54,969 nt of DNA from an uncultured Clostridia bacterium (GTDB lineage: Bacteria; Bacillota; Clostridia; Oscillospirales; Acutalibacteraceae): NCBI GenBank assembly GCA_946184925.1, contig CAMHHL010000006.1, forward strand, positions 1-54,969, given 5' to 3'. This document shows positions 25,465-35,000 of this stretch, in pieces. The translations under genes were made by a program, and so were the position numbers. The notes under the pieces were generated by a model. The model was not told where the DNA came from and searched no databases. It saw only the letters and a list, made by a program, of their open reading frames with translations. Each line of letters begins with the position of its first letter. Positions within the stretch are counted from its first letter, which is position 1.

Positions 25465-26124
25465 TTATGTTCTCTCGGAATAGTGGTAGGTTTTCTCGAG
25501 GAGCATATCCTTGACCTTCATCAGCCTTGTTCGGCTGGAGCGGTCGTTCTCCTCGAGCTTCATCGAAATGTATTTTATCGTGTCCTGATACCTCGGTATC
25601 ATAACGTGCTCGAGCGAATTAACGCGGCGGCGCGTTTTTTCAATTTCAGCCGACATCAGCTCGCAGCTCTTCTCATATTCGGCGAGCTTTATGAGGTCGG
25701 GAAGAACATCGCCAAGGGCTGAAATCGCGTCGTCAAGCTCAAACGAGGTGAACGCGAAGCCGTAAGGGAAGATATCGCCGCTGTCTGCGGTTCGCTCGGA
25801 GGCTTTGAACACCGGAATGTCAACGCTCATGACGTTGCGCGACTCGGTGTGGATATTCACCTGCTGCTTCGGCGACATCAGCGAGGCGTCGAGCGCCTCC
25901 TTGCTCATCACCGCGCTGGCGTTCACAAAATGGTCGTTGCAGAGCATAAGCTTTTCCTCAACTCTCTCACGCAAATCCTTTGTCTCCCTGACAAGGTCGA
26001 GGAACTGACGCATGAGCTCGTCGCGCTTATCCTTCAACATTTTGTGTCCGCGCACAGCCGTCCGCAGCTGTTTTTTCAGCCGGGTAAGCTGCATTCGCGT
26101 CGGGTTTACATTCATTATAGCCAT
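25465..26124 (-). CDS. ntpD: V-type ATPase subunit D (central rotor shaft)
   Basis: 219 residues. The opening NVNPTRMQLTRLKKQLRTAVRGHKMLKDK is typical of subunit D, and the two long helices (about 5-75 and 130-200) form the coiled-coil shaft that turns inside the A3B3 ring. Last gene of the operon, 50 nt after subunit B. AAAGAGG precedes the ATG. Confidence 0.96.
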   Translation of the reverse strand: MAIMNVNPTRMQLTRLKKQLRTAVRGHKMLKDKRDELMRQFLDLVRETKDLRERVEEKLMLCNDHFVNASAVMSKEALDASLMSPKQQVNIHTESRNVMSVDIPVFKASERTADSGDIFPYGFAFTSFELDDAISALGDVLPDLIKLAEYEKSCELMSAEIEKTRRRVNSLEHVMIPRYQDTIKYISMKLEENDRSSRTRLMKVKDMLLEKTYHYSERT

Positions 26125-26174
26125 ATGTTAACCTCTTTATCATCACAATGAATTGAATTATTTTCAATAATTCA

Positions 26175-27548
26175 TTATTGCTTTCCGTAGAATTCGTCGA
26201 GCATATCGTCCTTGATACGCTTGAGCTCGCTTCGGGGAAGAATCTCGAGAAGCTTCCAGCCGATGTCGAGGGTTTCCTCTATGCTTCGGTTGGAGTCGTA
26301 GCCCTGAGATACATACTCGCGCTCAAACGCCTCGGCGAACTGAGCGTATTTCTTGTCCATATCCGTCAGCGCAGCCTCGCCGAGGATTACCATGAGCTCG
26401 CGCGCGTCCTTGCCTCGGGCATAGGCGGCGAAGAGCTGGTTCATCGTTGCGGCGTGGTCCTTACGTGTGCGGTCGGGACCGATACCCTTGTCCTTGAGTC
26501 GTGAGAGCGACGGAAGAACGTCAATCGGCGGCGTCACGCCCTTGCGGTAGAGCTCACGCGAGAGAATAATCTGTCCCTCGGTGATGTAGCCGGTAAGGTC
26601 GGGAATCGGGTGCGTCTTGTCGTCCTCGGGCATGGTGAGAATCGGAATCAGCGTGATTGAGCCGTCTTTGCCGCGAAGTCGTCCTGCGCGCTCATAGAGC
26701 GTCGCGAGATCGGTGTACATATAGCCGGGGTAGCCGCGTCGTCCGGGCACCTCTTTGCGCGCTGCGGAAACCTCACGCAGTGCGTCGGCGTAGTTTGTGA
26801 TGTCTGTCATAATTACGAGAACGTGCATACCGAGGTCGAAAGCGAGATACTCGGCGGCGGTGAGCGCCATTCTCGGGGTAGCGATTCGCTCAATCGCAGG
26901 GTCGTTCGCGAGGTTGACGAACATAACGGTTCTGTCAATCGCGCCTGTCTCCTTAAAGGACTGGATGAAGTAGTTACTCTCCTCGAAGGTGATACCCATA
27001 GCGGCGAAAACAACCGCAAACTGCTCGTTCTTGCCGCGGACTGTAGCCTGACGTGCAATTTGAGCCGCAAGCTGAGCGTGCGGCAGACCGGAAGCCGAGA
27101 AAATCGGGAGCTTCTGACCTCTTACGAGGGTGTTCAGTCCGTCAATCGCGGAAACGCCGGTCTGGATGAACTCCTGCGGATAGTTACGCGCGGCGGGATT
27201 CATCGGGGTGCCGTTAATGTCAAGGCGCTTATCGGGAATGAGAGCGGGACCGTCGTCAATCGGGTTGCCGAGACCGTCGAAAACTCTCGAGAGCATATCC
27301 GGGGAAACCGGGAGCTCCATCGACCTTCCGAGGAAGCGAACCTTTGAGCCGGCAAGGTTGATGCCGGCGGCGGAATCAAAAAGCTGTACGAGAGCGTTTG
27401 AGCCGTTGACCTCAAGCACCTTGCAGCGGCGGACTTCTCCGCTCGGGAGCTCGATTTCGCCGAGCTCGTCGTATTTTACACCGTCAACGTCGCTGACCAT
27501 CATAAGCGGTCCGGCGACTTCCTGTATAGTGCGGTACTCCTTGGGCAT
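26175..27548 (-). CDS. ntpB: V-type ATPase subunit B
   Basis: 457 residues, full length. This is the non-catalytic nucleotide-binding subunit: it opens [15 protein letters not shown], contains [19 protein letters not shown] instead of a working P-loop, and keeps the [22 protein letters not shown] region. It alternates with A in the cytoplasmic head. Its ATG overlaps the subunit A stop by one base (TGATG), so translation is coupled. Confidence 0.97.
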   Translation of the reverse strand: MPKEYRTIQEVAGPLMMVSDVDGVKYDELGEIELPSGEVRRCKVLEVNGSNALVQLFDSAAGINLAGSKVRFLGRSMELPVSPDMLSRVFDGLGNPIDDGPALIPDKRLDINGTPMNPAARNYPQEFIQTGVSAIDGLNTLVRGQKLPIFSASGLPHAQLAAQIARQATVRGKNEQFAVVFAAMGITFEESNYFIQSFKETGAIDRTVMFVNLANDPAIERIATPRMALTAAEYLAFDLGMHVLVIMTDITNYADALREVSAARKEVPGRRGYPGYMYTDLATLYERAGRLRGKDGSITLIPILTMPEDDKTHPIPDLTGYITEGQIILSRELYRKGVTPPIDVLPSLSRLKDKGIGPDRTRKDHAATMNQLFAAYARGKDARELMVILGEAALTDMDKKYAQFAEAFEREYVSQGYDSNRSIEETLDIGWKLLEILPRSELKRIKDDMLDEFYGKQ

Positions 27549-29314
27549 CAGTCATCACTCCTTTTCAGCACATCATCAATCTCGAGGTCGAGCTCATTCT
27601 GAATTGTTGTGAACTCGGCGTCGATTTTATCCTCGGGAACATACTTGAAACGTCCGATGGTCTCGCGGATCGGAATATTAACGAGGAGCTCGATGTTCGC
27701 GCCCTCGTCGAGAGCCTTTTTAGCCTTGTCATAGAAGCTCATGATAGCTCTCATCATAAGCACCTGCTTTTTGAGCGAGGTGTAGGTGTCTGTCGGGTCA
27801 AAAGCGTTCTGGTGGAGATAGTCCTCACGGATTGAGCGCGAGGTCTCGAGCTTGAGGCGGTCGGCTGCTGAGAGCGCGTCCATACCTACGAGGTTTACGA
27901 TTTCCTCGAGCTCAGCCTCTTCCTGAAGCAGCGCGAGCAATCTTGAGCGAAGCTCCATGAAGTCGGGAGCGGCGTTCTCTCTGAACCATTGAGCGAGCTG
28001 GTCGGTGTAGAGAGAATAACTCGTCAGCCAGTTGATTGCCGGGAAGTGACGCTTGTACGCAAGGTTCGCGTCAAGTCCCCAGAATACCTTGACAATTCTC
28101 AGCGTAGCCTGAGAAACAGGCTCGGAGATATCACCGCCGGGAGGCGAAACCGCGCCGATTACGGAGAGCGCGCCCTCGGTGTCCTCGGAGCCGTTGACGA
28201 TTACGCGTCCGGCTCTCTCGTAGAACTGAGCAAGACGGCTGCCGAGGTAGGCAGGATAGCCTTCCTCGCCGGGCATCTCCTCGAGACGACCGGACATCTC
28301 ACGCAGAGCCTCAGCCCAACGCGAGGTTGAATCAGCCATGAGCGCGACTGTATAGCCCATGTCGCGGAAGTACTCGGCGATTGTGATACCGGTGTATATC
28401 GAAGCCTCTCGAGCCGCAACGGGCATATCGGAGGTGTTCGCAATCAGAACTGTTCTCTCCATGAGGGAGTTGCCGGTTCTCGGGTCCTTGAGCTCGGGGA
28501 ACTCGTTGAGAACATCGGTCATCTCGTTGCCGCGCTCGCCGCATCCGATGTAGACGATGATGTCGGCGGCAGCCCACTTCGCGAGCTGGTGCTGAACTAC
28601 GGTCTTGCCTGAGCCGAACGGTCCGGGAACAGCCGCAACGCCGCCCTTCGCGAGCGGAAACAGCGTGTCAATCGGGCGCTGCCCGGTTGTGAGTAGAATG
28701 TCGGGAGAGAGCTTCTTCTTATACGGTCTGCCTACGCGGACAGGCCATGTTGTAAACATCTTTACTTCGGTGGTCTTGTCGCCGTCGCTGATTTCACATA
28801 CGACGTCGTCAATCGTGAAATCGCCCTCGGCGATTTTCTCAACCTTGCCGCAAAGCTTGTTCGGAACAAGGATTTTGTGCAGAACAGCGGCGGTCTCCTG
28901 GACCGTGCCGAGCACGTCGCCGGGCTCAACAGCATCGCCGACCTTGGCGACGGGCGTGAAGTGCCAGCTCTTCTTGTGGTCGAGCGAGGGAACGTCAACG
29001 CCGCGTGTGAGGTTGGTTCCGGCAACCTTCATAATCTCGTTGAGCGGACGCTGGATTCCGTCGTAGATAGCGCCGATAAGTCCGGGGCCGAGTTCAACCG
29101 AAAGCGGAGCTCCGGTGGATTCAACCTTCTCCCCGGGGCCGAGACCGGAGGTCTCCTCATAAACCTGGATTGAGGCTCTGTCTCCGTGCATTTCGATGAT
29201 TTCGCCGATGAGGCGCTGTTCGCTGACGCGCACAACGTCAAACATATTAGCGTCGCGCATACCGTCCGCGATTACGAGCGGTCCGGCGACCTTTGATATA
29301 ATTCCTGTTTTCAA
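27548..29314 (-). CDS. ntpA: V-type ATPase catalytic subunit A
   Basis: 588 residues. Walker A reads GPFGSGKT (about 230-237), followed by VVQHQLAKW; Walker B region [19 protein letters not shown] is canonical. The 'non-homologous region' near 110-190 that distinguishes V/A-type from F-type catalytic subunits is present. I choose the TTG at 29314 because GAGGTG lies 6 nt upstream and the product then begins [14 protein letters not shown] like its relatives; an in-frame GTG at 29323, directly after the subunit F stop, is the alternative. Hydrolyses or makes ATP coupled to cation flow. Confidence 0.96.
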   Translation of the reverse strand: MKTGIISKVAGPLVIADGMRDANMFDVVRVSEQRLIGEIIEMHGDRASIQVYEETSGLGPGEKVESTGAPLSVELGPGLIGAIYDGIQRPLNEIMKVAGTNLTRGVDVPSLDHKKSWHFTPVAKVGDAVEPGDVLGTVQETAAVLHKILVPNKLCGKVEKIAEGDFTIDDVVCEISDGDKTTEVKMFTTWPVRVGRPYKKKLSPDILLTTGQRPIDTLFPLAKGGVAAVPGPFGSGKTVVQHQLAKWAAADIIVYIGCGERGNEMTDVLNEFPELKDPRTGNSLMERTVLIANTSDMPVAAREASIYTGITIAEYFRDMGYTVALMADSTSRWAEALREMSGRLEEMPGEEGYPAYLGSRLAQFYERAGRVIVNGSEDTEGALSVIGAVSPPGGDISEPVSQATLRIVKVFWGLDANLAYKRHFPAINWLTSYSLYTDQLAQWFRENAAPDFMELRSRLLALLQEEAELEEIVNLVGMDALSAADRLKLETSRSIREDYLHQNAFDPTDTYTSLKKQVLMMRAIMSFYDKAKKALDEGANIELLVNIPIRETIGRFKYVPEDKIDAEFTTIQNELDLEIDDVLKRSDD

Positions 29315-29324
29315 ATGATTCACC

Positions 29325-29648
29325 TCAGTTGTTACCGAATATTATGTCTGAGCCGACGGCTTTTTCCACAAAGGAGGAAAGGCGCTTTCTGCCGGTGTTG
29401 CTGTTGCCCTTCACCCCGGGAACGGGGACAATCGCGGGCGTCAGCCTGTCCGAATATCGGCTTCTTTCTTTTTCTGTCTGATTATAGACCTCCTCGGTGA
29501 GGTATATAATCGCGTATGCCTCGCTGTCGGCGAGATTTCTGAGAATCCTCGAGGGTTCGTCGCCCTCGCAGGGGTATATGTCAATTCCGATTGCGGAGAA
29601 GCCCTTGATGCTCTCGGCGTCTCCGAGCACGGCGATATGCTTAGCCAT
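29325..29648 (-). CDS. ntpG: V-type ATPase subunit F
   Basis: 107 residues, corresponding to NtpG of Enterococcus. The opening [20 protein letters not shown] is diagnostic; the small alpha/beta domain binds the base of the D shaft in the rotor. The ATG at 29648 lies 8 nt inside the end of subunit C; an in-frame GTG three codons earlier is less likely. Confidence 0.94.
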   Translation of the reverse strand: MAKHIAVLGDAESIKGFSAIGIDIYPCEGDEPSRILRNLADSEAYAIIYLTEEVYNQTEKERSRYSDRLTPAIVPVPGVKGNSNTGRKRLSSFVEKAVGSDIIFGNN

Positions 29649-30615
29649 AAATCTCACGCAGCCTTTCTCTGAGTTTGTCCTCGCCGGCTCCGGTGCGGAT
29701 TCCGCTCGCGATGATGTGGATTACCTTCTTCTCAGCCTCGGTGCCGAGGTAATAGCCGAGAATAGGCTCCGCGCCCTCGCTCGCGCGCTTGCATGATTCG
29801 CGCGCGATAAGAATGAGCCTGTTATCGACAAAGCGCTCGAAGTCGGACGGGGATTTTTTGTATTCCTCCATCGCACTCTTGCAGTCGTACTCGCTGAACT
29901 TGGAGAGCTCGTCAATCAGACTGCCTTTGAGGGTTGCTTCGATTACCGTCTTTTTGCGGAAATCCTCAACCTCGCAGAGAGCGTCCTCGAGGAACTCCCT
30001 GCTCACCCTTGTGCGCATGCTGCGGACGGCAATTTTGACGTTGTTATAAAACACAAGGTTCCTGAAATATGTCACGAGAAACCCGGAGCCGCTCTGCTCG
30101 CTCAGTCGGAGCATTTCGCGCATAGCCGCCGCGTCGATCGCCGCGTCGCTCTCGCGTGCGTCGCCCTTTTGGGAGAGGAGCTCATACGCCCTGTCAGTCT
30201 CGGCAGAAACCCACTCGGGCAAAAGCCCGGGCTTGCGGTTCTCTACCGCCTCGACAATCACATCGGTGTCGATGGTGCCGGGAGTGAGCAGCAGGTGAGC
30301 GTATTTTCTCGCGGACATGGTGCCCTTGAGCACAACCTTTATGTTGTGTATGTCGTTTTGTATGAGGAAGGGGCTGAAAATTTCAAAATCGGGAGCAACC
30401 GAACGAAGGTATTCCCAGACCTTTGCAGTTCGCTCGGCGAGGAGCTCGTCAACGGTGCTGCCGCTGCCGAAGTCCTTGTCCGCGAGCATAGCCGCGAGCT
30501 CAGCCTCGTTTTTGCAGGAAACAAGCTGCTCTATATCCGTGCCGGTGAGGAGAGATTTCTCCCTGGCTCGGACGGAGCCGATGGAAAATTCATATGATAA
30601 TCCCAAGGTTTCCAC
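29641..30615 (-). CDS. ntpC: V-type ATPase subunit C (d-type, rotor-ring adaptor)
   Basis: 324 residues. It couples the membrane ring to the D-F shaft. The alternating helical pattern with ALLxxxDF-like units (LAAMLADKDFGSG, RRLxxxA repeats, RMxVSREFLED) and length fit the family. The start at 30615 is a GTG with AAAGG very close upstream; no better ATG is near. A 142-nt gap with a stem (30676-30683 with 30735-30742, CTTTATAG/CTATAAAG) separates it from subunit E, unlike the tight spacing later in the operon. Confidence 0.93.
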   Translation of the reverse strand: METLGLSYEFSIGSVRAREKSLLTGTDIEQLVSCKNEAELAAMLADKDFGSGSTVDELLAERTAKVWEYLRSVAPDFEIFSPFLIQNDIHNIKVVLKGTMSARKYAHLLLTPGTIDTDVIVEAVENRKPGLLPEWVSAETDRAYELLSQKGDARESDAAIDAAAMREMLRLSEQSGSGFLVTYFRNLVFYNNVKIAVRSMRTRVSREFLEDALCEVEDFRKKTVIEATLKGSLIDELSKFSEYDCKSAMEEYKKSPSDFERFVDNRLILIARESCKRASEGAEPILGYYLGTEAEKKVIHIIASGIRTGAGEDKLRERLREIYG

Positions 30616-30757
30616 AGCCTTTCTGTCCGCCTGATTCTGTCAATTCTCCGCCGCGGACAAGCGAAAACTAATTAACTTTATAGAAGCTCTGTAACGCTGC
30701 TTATTCGCAGGAAAACCGATAACAGCATAAACTCCTATAAAGCAAGAACAATTCATA

Positions 30758-31336
30758 TTACGCGAAAAGTCTGCGGTTGATGAAGTCCTCGAGCTCACCG
30801 CGCTTCGCCGCGATGAGAGCGGAGAAACCGAGGTTTTCCTCGATGTCGCCGTGCTTGAGTATAAATCCGCCGTCGATGTCGGCAGGCTCGCCGCTTATGC
30901 TCGCCTCAACGCCGCAGGCGCGGAGCCTGTCGGTGAAATCGCCCGGCAGTCTGCCGAGGTCGCGCGAATTGAGACGGAGCTCGCCGTTCATTCCGCTGAG
31001 CTTTGACGCGAGCCTGTAGATAAGCTCGAAGTAATCGTTGTCGCCGAGCCCCAGCATATGGTCGCGCAGCGCGCTGACAGTGAGGTCGATTTCGCGTCTT
31101 TTCTGCTTGAGGACGGCGTTGCGCGCCTCAAGCTCGGCGCGGCTCTTTGCGGAAGCCTCGAGCTGAGCCTTCTTCGCCTGCGCCTTTTTGTCTGTTTCTG
31201 CGGCGGATTTTTGAGCGTCCGCCTTTGCTTTTGCAATAATCTTGTCGCACTCTTTCTGTGCTTCTGCTTCGATAGCCCTGATGCTGTCGTCACAGTCTGA
31301 TTTTATACGGTTGAGAATTTTTTCCCTGCCGTCCAT
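30758..31336 (-). CDS. ntpE: V-type ATPase subunit E (peripheral stalk)
   Basis: 192 residues. The first 100 residues are a Lys/Ala/Glu-rich helix (KADAQKSAAETDKKAQAKKA) forming the stator stalk with the NtpF-type protein; the C-terminal globular part, with GGFILKHGDIEENLGFSALI, binds the head. Start ATG at 31336 with GGCGGTG nearby. 37 nt after subunit K. Confidence 0.95.
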   Translation of the reverse strand: MDGREKILNRIKSDCDDSIRAIEAEAQKECDKIIAKAKADAQKSAAETDKKAQAKKAQLEASAKSRAELEARNAVLKQKRREIDLTVSALRDHMLGLGDNDYFELIYRLASKLSGMNGELRLNSRDLGRLPGDFTDRLRACGVEASISGEPADIDGGFILKHGDIEENLGFSALIAAKRGELEDFINRRLFA

Positions 31337-31373
31337 TCAGACACCGCCTTTCCGAAATTTTCCCGACTGCGCC

Positions 31374-31865
31374 TTAGATTCCGAGAGCAGGTACGGAAAT
31401 AACAACAAGCAGTGACACGATGAACGCGAGCAGAGCGTAAATCTCAACGAGGGTTACGGATACCATAGCCTTTGAGAAGTTTCTGTCGTCCTTTGCGCTC
31501 ATTGCGATACCCGAGACAGCCGCGCGTCCCTGAGCAAAGCCGGAAACCATGCCGCCGATGCCGATTGCGAGCGAAGCGCCGAGGTAAGCAAGTCCCTGAG
31601 CAACTGTCGGAACTGCGCCGCCGAGAACGCCGCAGTTAACGAGAATGAGGAAGCCTACGATGAAGCCGTAGAGTCCCTGAGTACCCGGGAGAAGTGTGAG
31701 AACGAGCATTTTACCGAACATTGAGGAGTCCTCGGAGAGAACGCCCATTGACGCCTGAGCGGCGCCGCCTACGCCCTTTGCCGAGCCGAAGCCCGCGAGA
31801 GCTGTTGCAAGTGAAGCGCCTACAAGCGCGAAAAACATACCATTTTCAAACATTATAATCGCCAT
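31374..31865 (-). CDS. ntpK: V-type ATPase proteolipid subunit K (rotor ring), Na+-type site
   Basis: 163 residues, four membrane helices (two hairpins), the size of Enterococcus NtpK. The ion site residues of the Na+-pumping NtpK ring line up: Leu59, Thr62 and Gln63 in LLPGTQGLYGF, Gln112 in SGFAQGRAAVSGI, and Glu141 in TLVEIYALLAF. This argues for Na+ rather than H+ as coupling ion, an inference from known ligands of the E. hirae ring. The start is the ATG at 31865, after GGAAGAAAGG; the frame is open upstream over the spacer but begins with non-homologous sequence. Confidence 0.96.
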   Translation of the reverse strand: MAIIMFENGMFFALVGASLATALAGFGSAKGVGGAAQASMGVLSEDSSMFGKMLVLTLLPGTQGLYGFIVGFLILVNCGVLGGAVPTVAQGLAYLGASLAIGIGGMVSGFAQGRAAVSGIAMSAKDDRNFSKAMVSVTLVEIYALLAFIVSLLVVISVPALGI

Positions 31866-32032
31866 AGCCTTTCTTCCCACAAAAGTTATGTCAAATCCCC
31901 GCGTCATATCGTGGGCGGATAATCCGCGGACGGCGTTTGCCGTCGCTCGCCGGCTCCCCGGCGGCAGGTGAGGCAATCCGCATATTTAAGTGCGGTGTTG
32001 CTTTTTATTTTCAAACAGCGTGAAGCTTCACA
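31866..32032 (-). other. Structured spacer between ntpI and ntpK
   Basis: 167 nt with no gene, inside an otherwise tight operon. It contains successive self-complementary blocks (GCGGATAATCCGC, GACGGCGTTTGCCGTC, GCCGGCTCCCCGGC) and an ACCGCA/TGCGGT type motif near 31990-32000 that recalls the ends of the MITE-like element at 8766-8938. It could be a decayed element or an RNA structure adjusting proteolipid expression. Confidence 0.5.
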
Positions 32033-34012
32033 CTATTTTTCTTCCTTGATTTTGATGTATTTGCTCTTGAGCGAGAACGGCTCGAATTCCGTGCCGCCGC
32101 CCTCATAGAACTTGCTGAACATTTCAACATACTGCAATCTCATTGTGTGAACATAGGAGCCGAGGGCGTTGAGTCCGATGTTGATTGCATGACCGATGAG
32201 GAGAATCAACACCATGAAGATGATTCCGAGCCAGCTTGTGCCGAACATCGAGGCGAGCATATTGAACACCTGAGCCATTACGCCGGTCGTAAGTCCGAGC
32301 GCGAGAAGCCGCGAGTAGCTGAGCAGGTCGCTTATGTAGCCCGTCACGTCATAGAGCGACGCGAGACCGCCGATGACCTTGCCGAAGCCCTTCTTGCTGC
32401 GTCCTTGGGTGAGCACAAGTCCCACCGCACACGCGATTGCGATTCCTGCGCCGATCATGAGCACCGTATGAGACGTTGCCATTCCCACGCCGAGCACCGC
32501 GAAACCTACGAGCATAAGCATCCACAAGCCGGTGTCGAAGAACGCCTCGGCGTATCTCTTCTGCCTGAGGCAGACGTAGAACTTGCAGCCCATGCCGACG
32601 AGAATGTGGACAAGTCCGAACGCAATCGAGATAACCATGAGCATGAGCGCGTCCTTCTGCGGGTCGAGCGTCGGCCACGGAAGAATGTCCTTCATCGTGA
32701 TGCTGCTGCCCGTGAAGAGGTTATACAGCGAAGCGGGAGCGTCGCCGAAGATACTGCCGAAGATCAGTCCCCAGAAGAAGGTCGAAATTCCGCAGTACTG
32801 GAACAGCTTGAGGTTGTTGCGCATGCGCTCGTCGGGCTTGAACACCTTGAGCACAATTCCGATTGCGACTACCATCAGCAGTCCGTAACCGGCGTCGGAG
32901 AACATCATTCCGAAGAAGAAGTAGAAGAAGAACGCGAGCAGAGGGCTCGGGTCGATGTCCTCGCGCGACGGAGCCGCGTACATTGTCAGGATATTCTCCG
33001 CCGGTCGCGCAAAACGGTTGTTTTTGAGCTTGACGGGAGCGTCGTCACCGGCGTCCTCAAACTCAAGCCAACACGGTGCAACCCTGTCGCAGAGTTTCTG
33101 AAGCTTTTCACAATCTTCCTCGGGAATGTAACCGTTGATTACAAACACGTGGCGTGTGTGCTCAAGCTCGTTGATTACGTTGTATTTGTCGGCTCGAATG
33201 CGGAAGTAGTCCTGAGTAACCTTGATGTCCTCGCGCCTGTCGGCGAGAGCGATGATTTTCTCCTTGGCTTCCTCCGAATTTTTGTCGAGCTTTTCGAGCT
33301 TTTCCCAAAGGCGCTGAGCCTTGACCTTTGGAATCTTGTGCGTGGGGCTCATCGGTCTTGCGAAACCGAGGCTCCTGAGCACATCCTCAGCCATGGTCTT
33401 TTGGCTGAGCGGCGCGAACAGCACTATGCATGTCATGTTATTCTCCGCCTGCTGAATCTCGAACTCAAATTCAAGCTTCGGGTTTTCTGCCGCTAGCTTT
33501 TCCGAGAGAGAGCTGTCGTTGTACATAGCAGGGAGCGTTCCGATGAACACAGCGGTCGATTTTGTGTCCGCGGTGTTGAGCGGAATGTCGAGGTTCTTCC
33601 ACAACTCGAGCTGAGCGAGTGAGGTTTTCACCCTGACCTGCTCGGCTGAGTTGTCGGCAATCTGCTTGTTCAAATCGACAATAGCGTTGCAGACCTTCAC
33701 AACCTCGCCAGCCTTTGAGGCGATTGCTCCGATTTCGTCGGGGTCAACCTCGCGCCGTCCTGCGAACGCCGAGAGCATTCCCTTCTTCTCGCGCGAATAG
33801 GTGTCGAGAATCTTGAGCGCCTGCTCCATCAGCGTGACGTTTCGCTCAAAAACCTGAACCTTGGCTCCGACGTTCTCATTGGAGAACCGTTTCTCGGATT
33901 TGTCGGGCTTTCTAATCTGAATCAGCGCGCTGTCCTGCAAATGCTCGAGCAGGGCTTTTCTGTCCTCTCTGAGCGCGACGATGCGCACCTTCTTCATTTT
34001 CAGTTTTGCCAA
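32033..34012 (-). CDS. ntpI: V-type ATPase subunit I (membrane stator)
   Basis: 659 residues. The N-terminal half (about 1-330) is a cytoplasmic helical arm; the C-terminal half has seven or eight membrane helices with the family signature FFFGMMFSDAGYGLLM (about 365-380) and the region LLSYSRLLALGLTTGVMA whose Arg contacts the proteolipid Glu. The start is a TTG at 34012 (GGTGA 7 nt upstream), giving MAKLKMKKVRIVAL as in relatives; the next in-frame ATG is five codons in. Anchors the stator and forms the ion path with subunit K. Confidence 0.95.
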   Translation of the reverse strand: MAKLKMKKVRIVALREDRKALLEHLQDSALIQIRKPDKSEKRFSNENVGAKVQVFERNVTLMEQALKILDTYSREKKGMLSAFAGRREVDPDEIGAIASKAGEVVKVCNAIVDLNKQIADNSAEQVRVKTSLAQLELWKNLDIPLNTADTKSTAVFIGTLPAMYNDSSLSEKLAAENPKLEFEFEIQQAENNMTCIVLFAPLSQKTMAEDVLRSLGFARPMSPTHKIPKVKAQRLWEKLEKLDKNSEEAKEKIIALADRREDIKVTQDYFRIRADKYNVINELEHTRHVFVINGYIPEEDCEKLQKLCDRVAPCWLEFEDAGDDAPVKLKNNRFARPAENILTMYAAPSREDIDPSPLLAFFFYFFFGMMFSDAGYGLLMVVAIGIVLKVFKPDERMRNNLKLFQYCGISTFFWGLIFGSIFGDAPASLYNLFTGSSITMKDILPWPTLDPQKDALMLMVISIAFGLVHILVGMGCKFYVCLRQKRYAEAFFDTGLWMLMLVGFAVLGVGMATSHTVLMIGAGIAIACAVGLVLTQGRSKKGFGKVIGGLASLYDVTGYISDLLSYSRLLALGLTTGVMAQVFNMLASMFGTSWLGIIFMVLILLIGHAINIGLNALGSYVHTMRLQYVEMFSKFYEGGGTEFEPFSLKSKYIKIKEEK

Positions 34013-34048
34013 TTGTGTATCACCACACTTTTAGTGTATTAGTTTTTT

Positions 34049-34360
34049 TCAGCAGAGCACCTCGTCAATTGCGGCGCGGATTACGCCGTCGCGGTTTTTT
34101 GCCGCTGCGGCGGAGATTTCTCCGCACTCCTTCTCTGACGCGAGGGCAGCGTTCCCGAGCTCGCGCTCGCCCTGAGCCCTTACGGCGTCAAGGAGCTGAT
34201 TCGCCTTGAGCTGCGCGGCGGTCTCGGCAACCGAGACAATCTTTGCCGCCTCCTGCTTTGCCTGTGCTATCTTCTGCCCGGCGGCTTTCTTCGCAGCTTC
34301 CTCGCGGACGCCGGACTCTTCCTCTGCGGAAAAGATAGCCTCAAGCATATCCTTAGCCAT
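34049..34360 (-). CDS. ntpF: V-type ATPase peripheral stalk subunit (NtpF/subunit G-H type)
   Basis: 103 residues, almost entirely one Ala/Glu/Lys-rich helix (EEAAKKAAGQKIAQAKQEAA). Position at the head of the operon matches ntpF of Enterococcus, whose product pairs with subunit E as the stator stalk. Start at the ATG at 34360 after GGAGTG; a GTG three codons earlier overlaps this site. Confidence 0.9.
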   Translation of the reverse strand: MAKDMLEAIFSAEEESGVREEAAKKAAGQKIAQAKQEAAKIVSVAETAAQLKANQLLDAVRAQGERELGNAALASEKECGEISAAAAKNRDGVIRAAIDEVLC

Positions 34361-34445
34361 ATTTCTCACTCCTTCTGAGAGTAATTCCGGAACCGGTGCA
34401 AGCGCACTCAGCCGGGAATAGGGTTATTTTGACCCATATACAGTT

Positions 34446-34474
34446 ACTATACCATAAAATTCATATCCGCACAA
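34446..34474 (-). promoter_or_regulatory. Promoter of the V-ATPase operon
   Basis: Minus strand TTGTGC (34469-34474), 17 nt, TATAGT (34446-34451), about 85 nt before the first start codon. The leader contains an imperfect hairpin (CCGG...CCGG near 34391-34415). Confidence 0.6.
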
Positions 34475-34561
34475 TATTTACATCGCGAAATTTTTAAACA
34501 AATTTAATCTTTTGCATAAAAACAGGGCATATTCCTCAATTTGTCGCACGTCAAACGCAGA

Positions 34562-34590
34562 AGAAAAGGGACTGCCGAAGCAGTCCCCTT
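34562..34590 (-). terminator. Terminator after the 129-residue lipoprotein gene
   Basis: Perfect 8-bp stem GGGACTGC (34568-34575) with GCAGTCCC (34580-34587), tetraloop, then TTTTCTT on the minus strand. Confidence 0.88.
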
Positions 34591-34599
34591 GGTAGATTA

Positions 34600-34989
34600 T
34601 TAAACTTTTGCCTTTTTGAGCCTGATAATTCCGGAGAGATTATCCTCAAACTCCTTGTAATCCTTGGTGTTGAACTCAATTCCACTGATGCAGAGCCTTT
34701 CGTTCTCCTCGTAGCTCCATACGCCGAAGAACATCTCGTTCTCGCCGTCCACATCAAGGACAGAAACTCTTCCGCCGTCGAAGGAAACCTGAACGTTGTA
34801 GGTCTTGTCGCCGTACTTGTAGATTCCGCGGCAGTCGTTGTCGGGAGTGAAGTAGAAGCTGTAGTCCTGAGTTTCCCAGCGGATTTTGCTGTACTCGTTC
34901 GGTGCCTTGTCATAAGGAGCAGAGCAGCCGGCGAGCATAACCGAAAGCGCCATAAGGAGCGCAAGTGATATGCATATTACACGTTTCAT
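34600..34989 (-). CDS. Small lipoprotein, unknown function
   Basis: 129 residues. A lipoprotein signal ends in LAGC (Cys22). The mature part has a simple beta-strand pattern (YSFYFTPDNDCRGIYKYGDKTYNVQV is a strand pair, then EMFFGVWSYEENERLCISGIEF) suggestive of a small beta-barrel. I do not recognise a family. It begins 11 nt after the stop of the 2147-residue surface protein, with AAGGAGG before its ATG, so the two are co-expressed; it could help attach or mature that protein. Confidence 0.8.
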   Translation of the reverse strand: MKRVICISLALLMALSVMLAGCSAPYDKAPNEYSKIRWETQDYSFYFTPDNDCRGIYKYGDKTYNVQVSFDGGRVSVLDVDGENEMFFGVWSYEENERLCISGIEFNTKDYKEFEDNLSGIIRLKKAKV

Positions 34990-35000
34990 ATTACGCCTCC

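Noticed and set aside
32147..33496. Long open frame of 449 codons on the plus strand
   Set aside because: It is antisense to subunit I, has Arg/His/Glu-rich low-complexity composition and no ribosome site; a by-product of the codon bias of the real gene.
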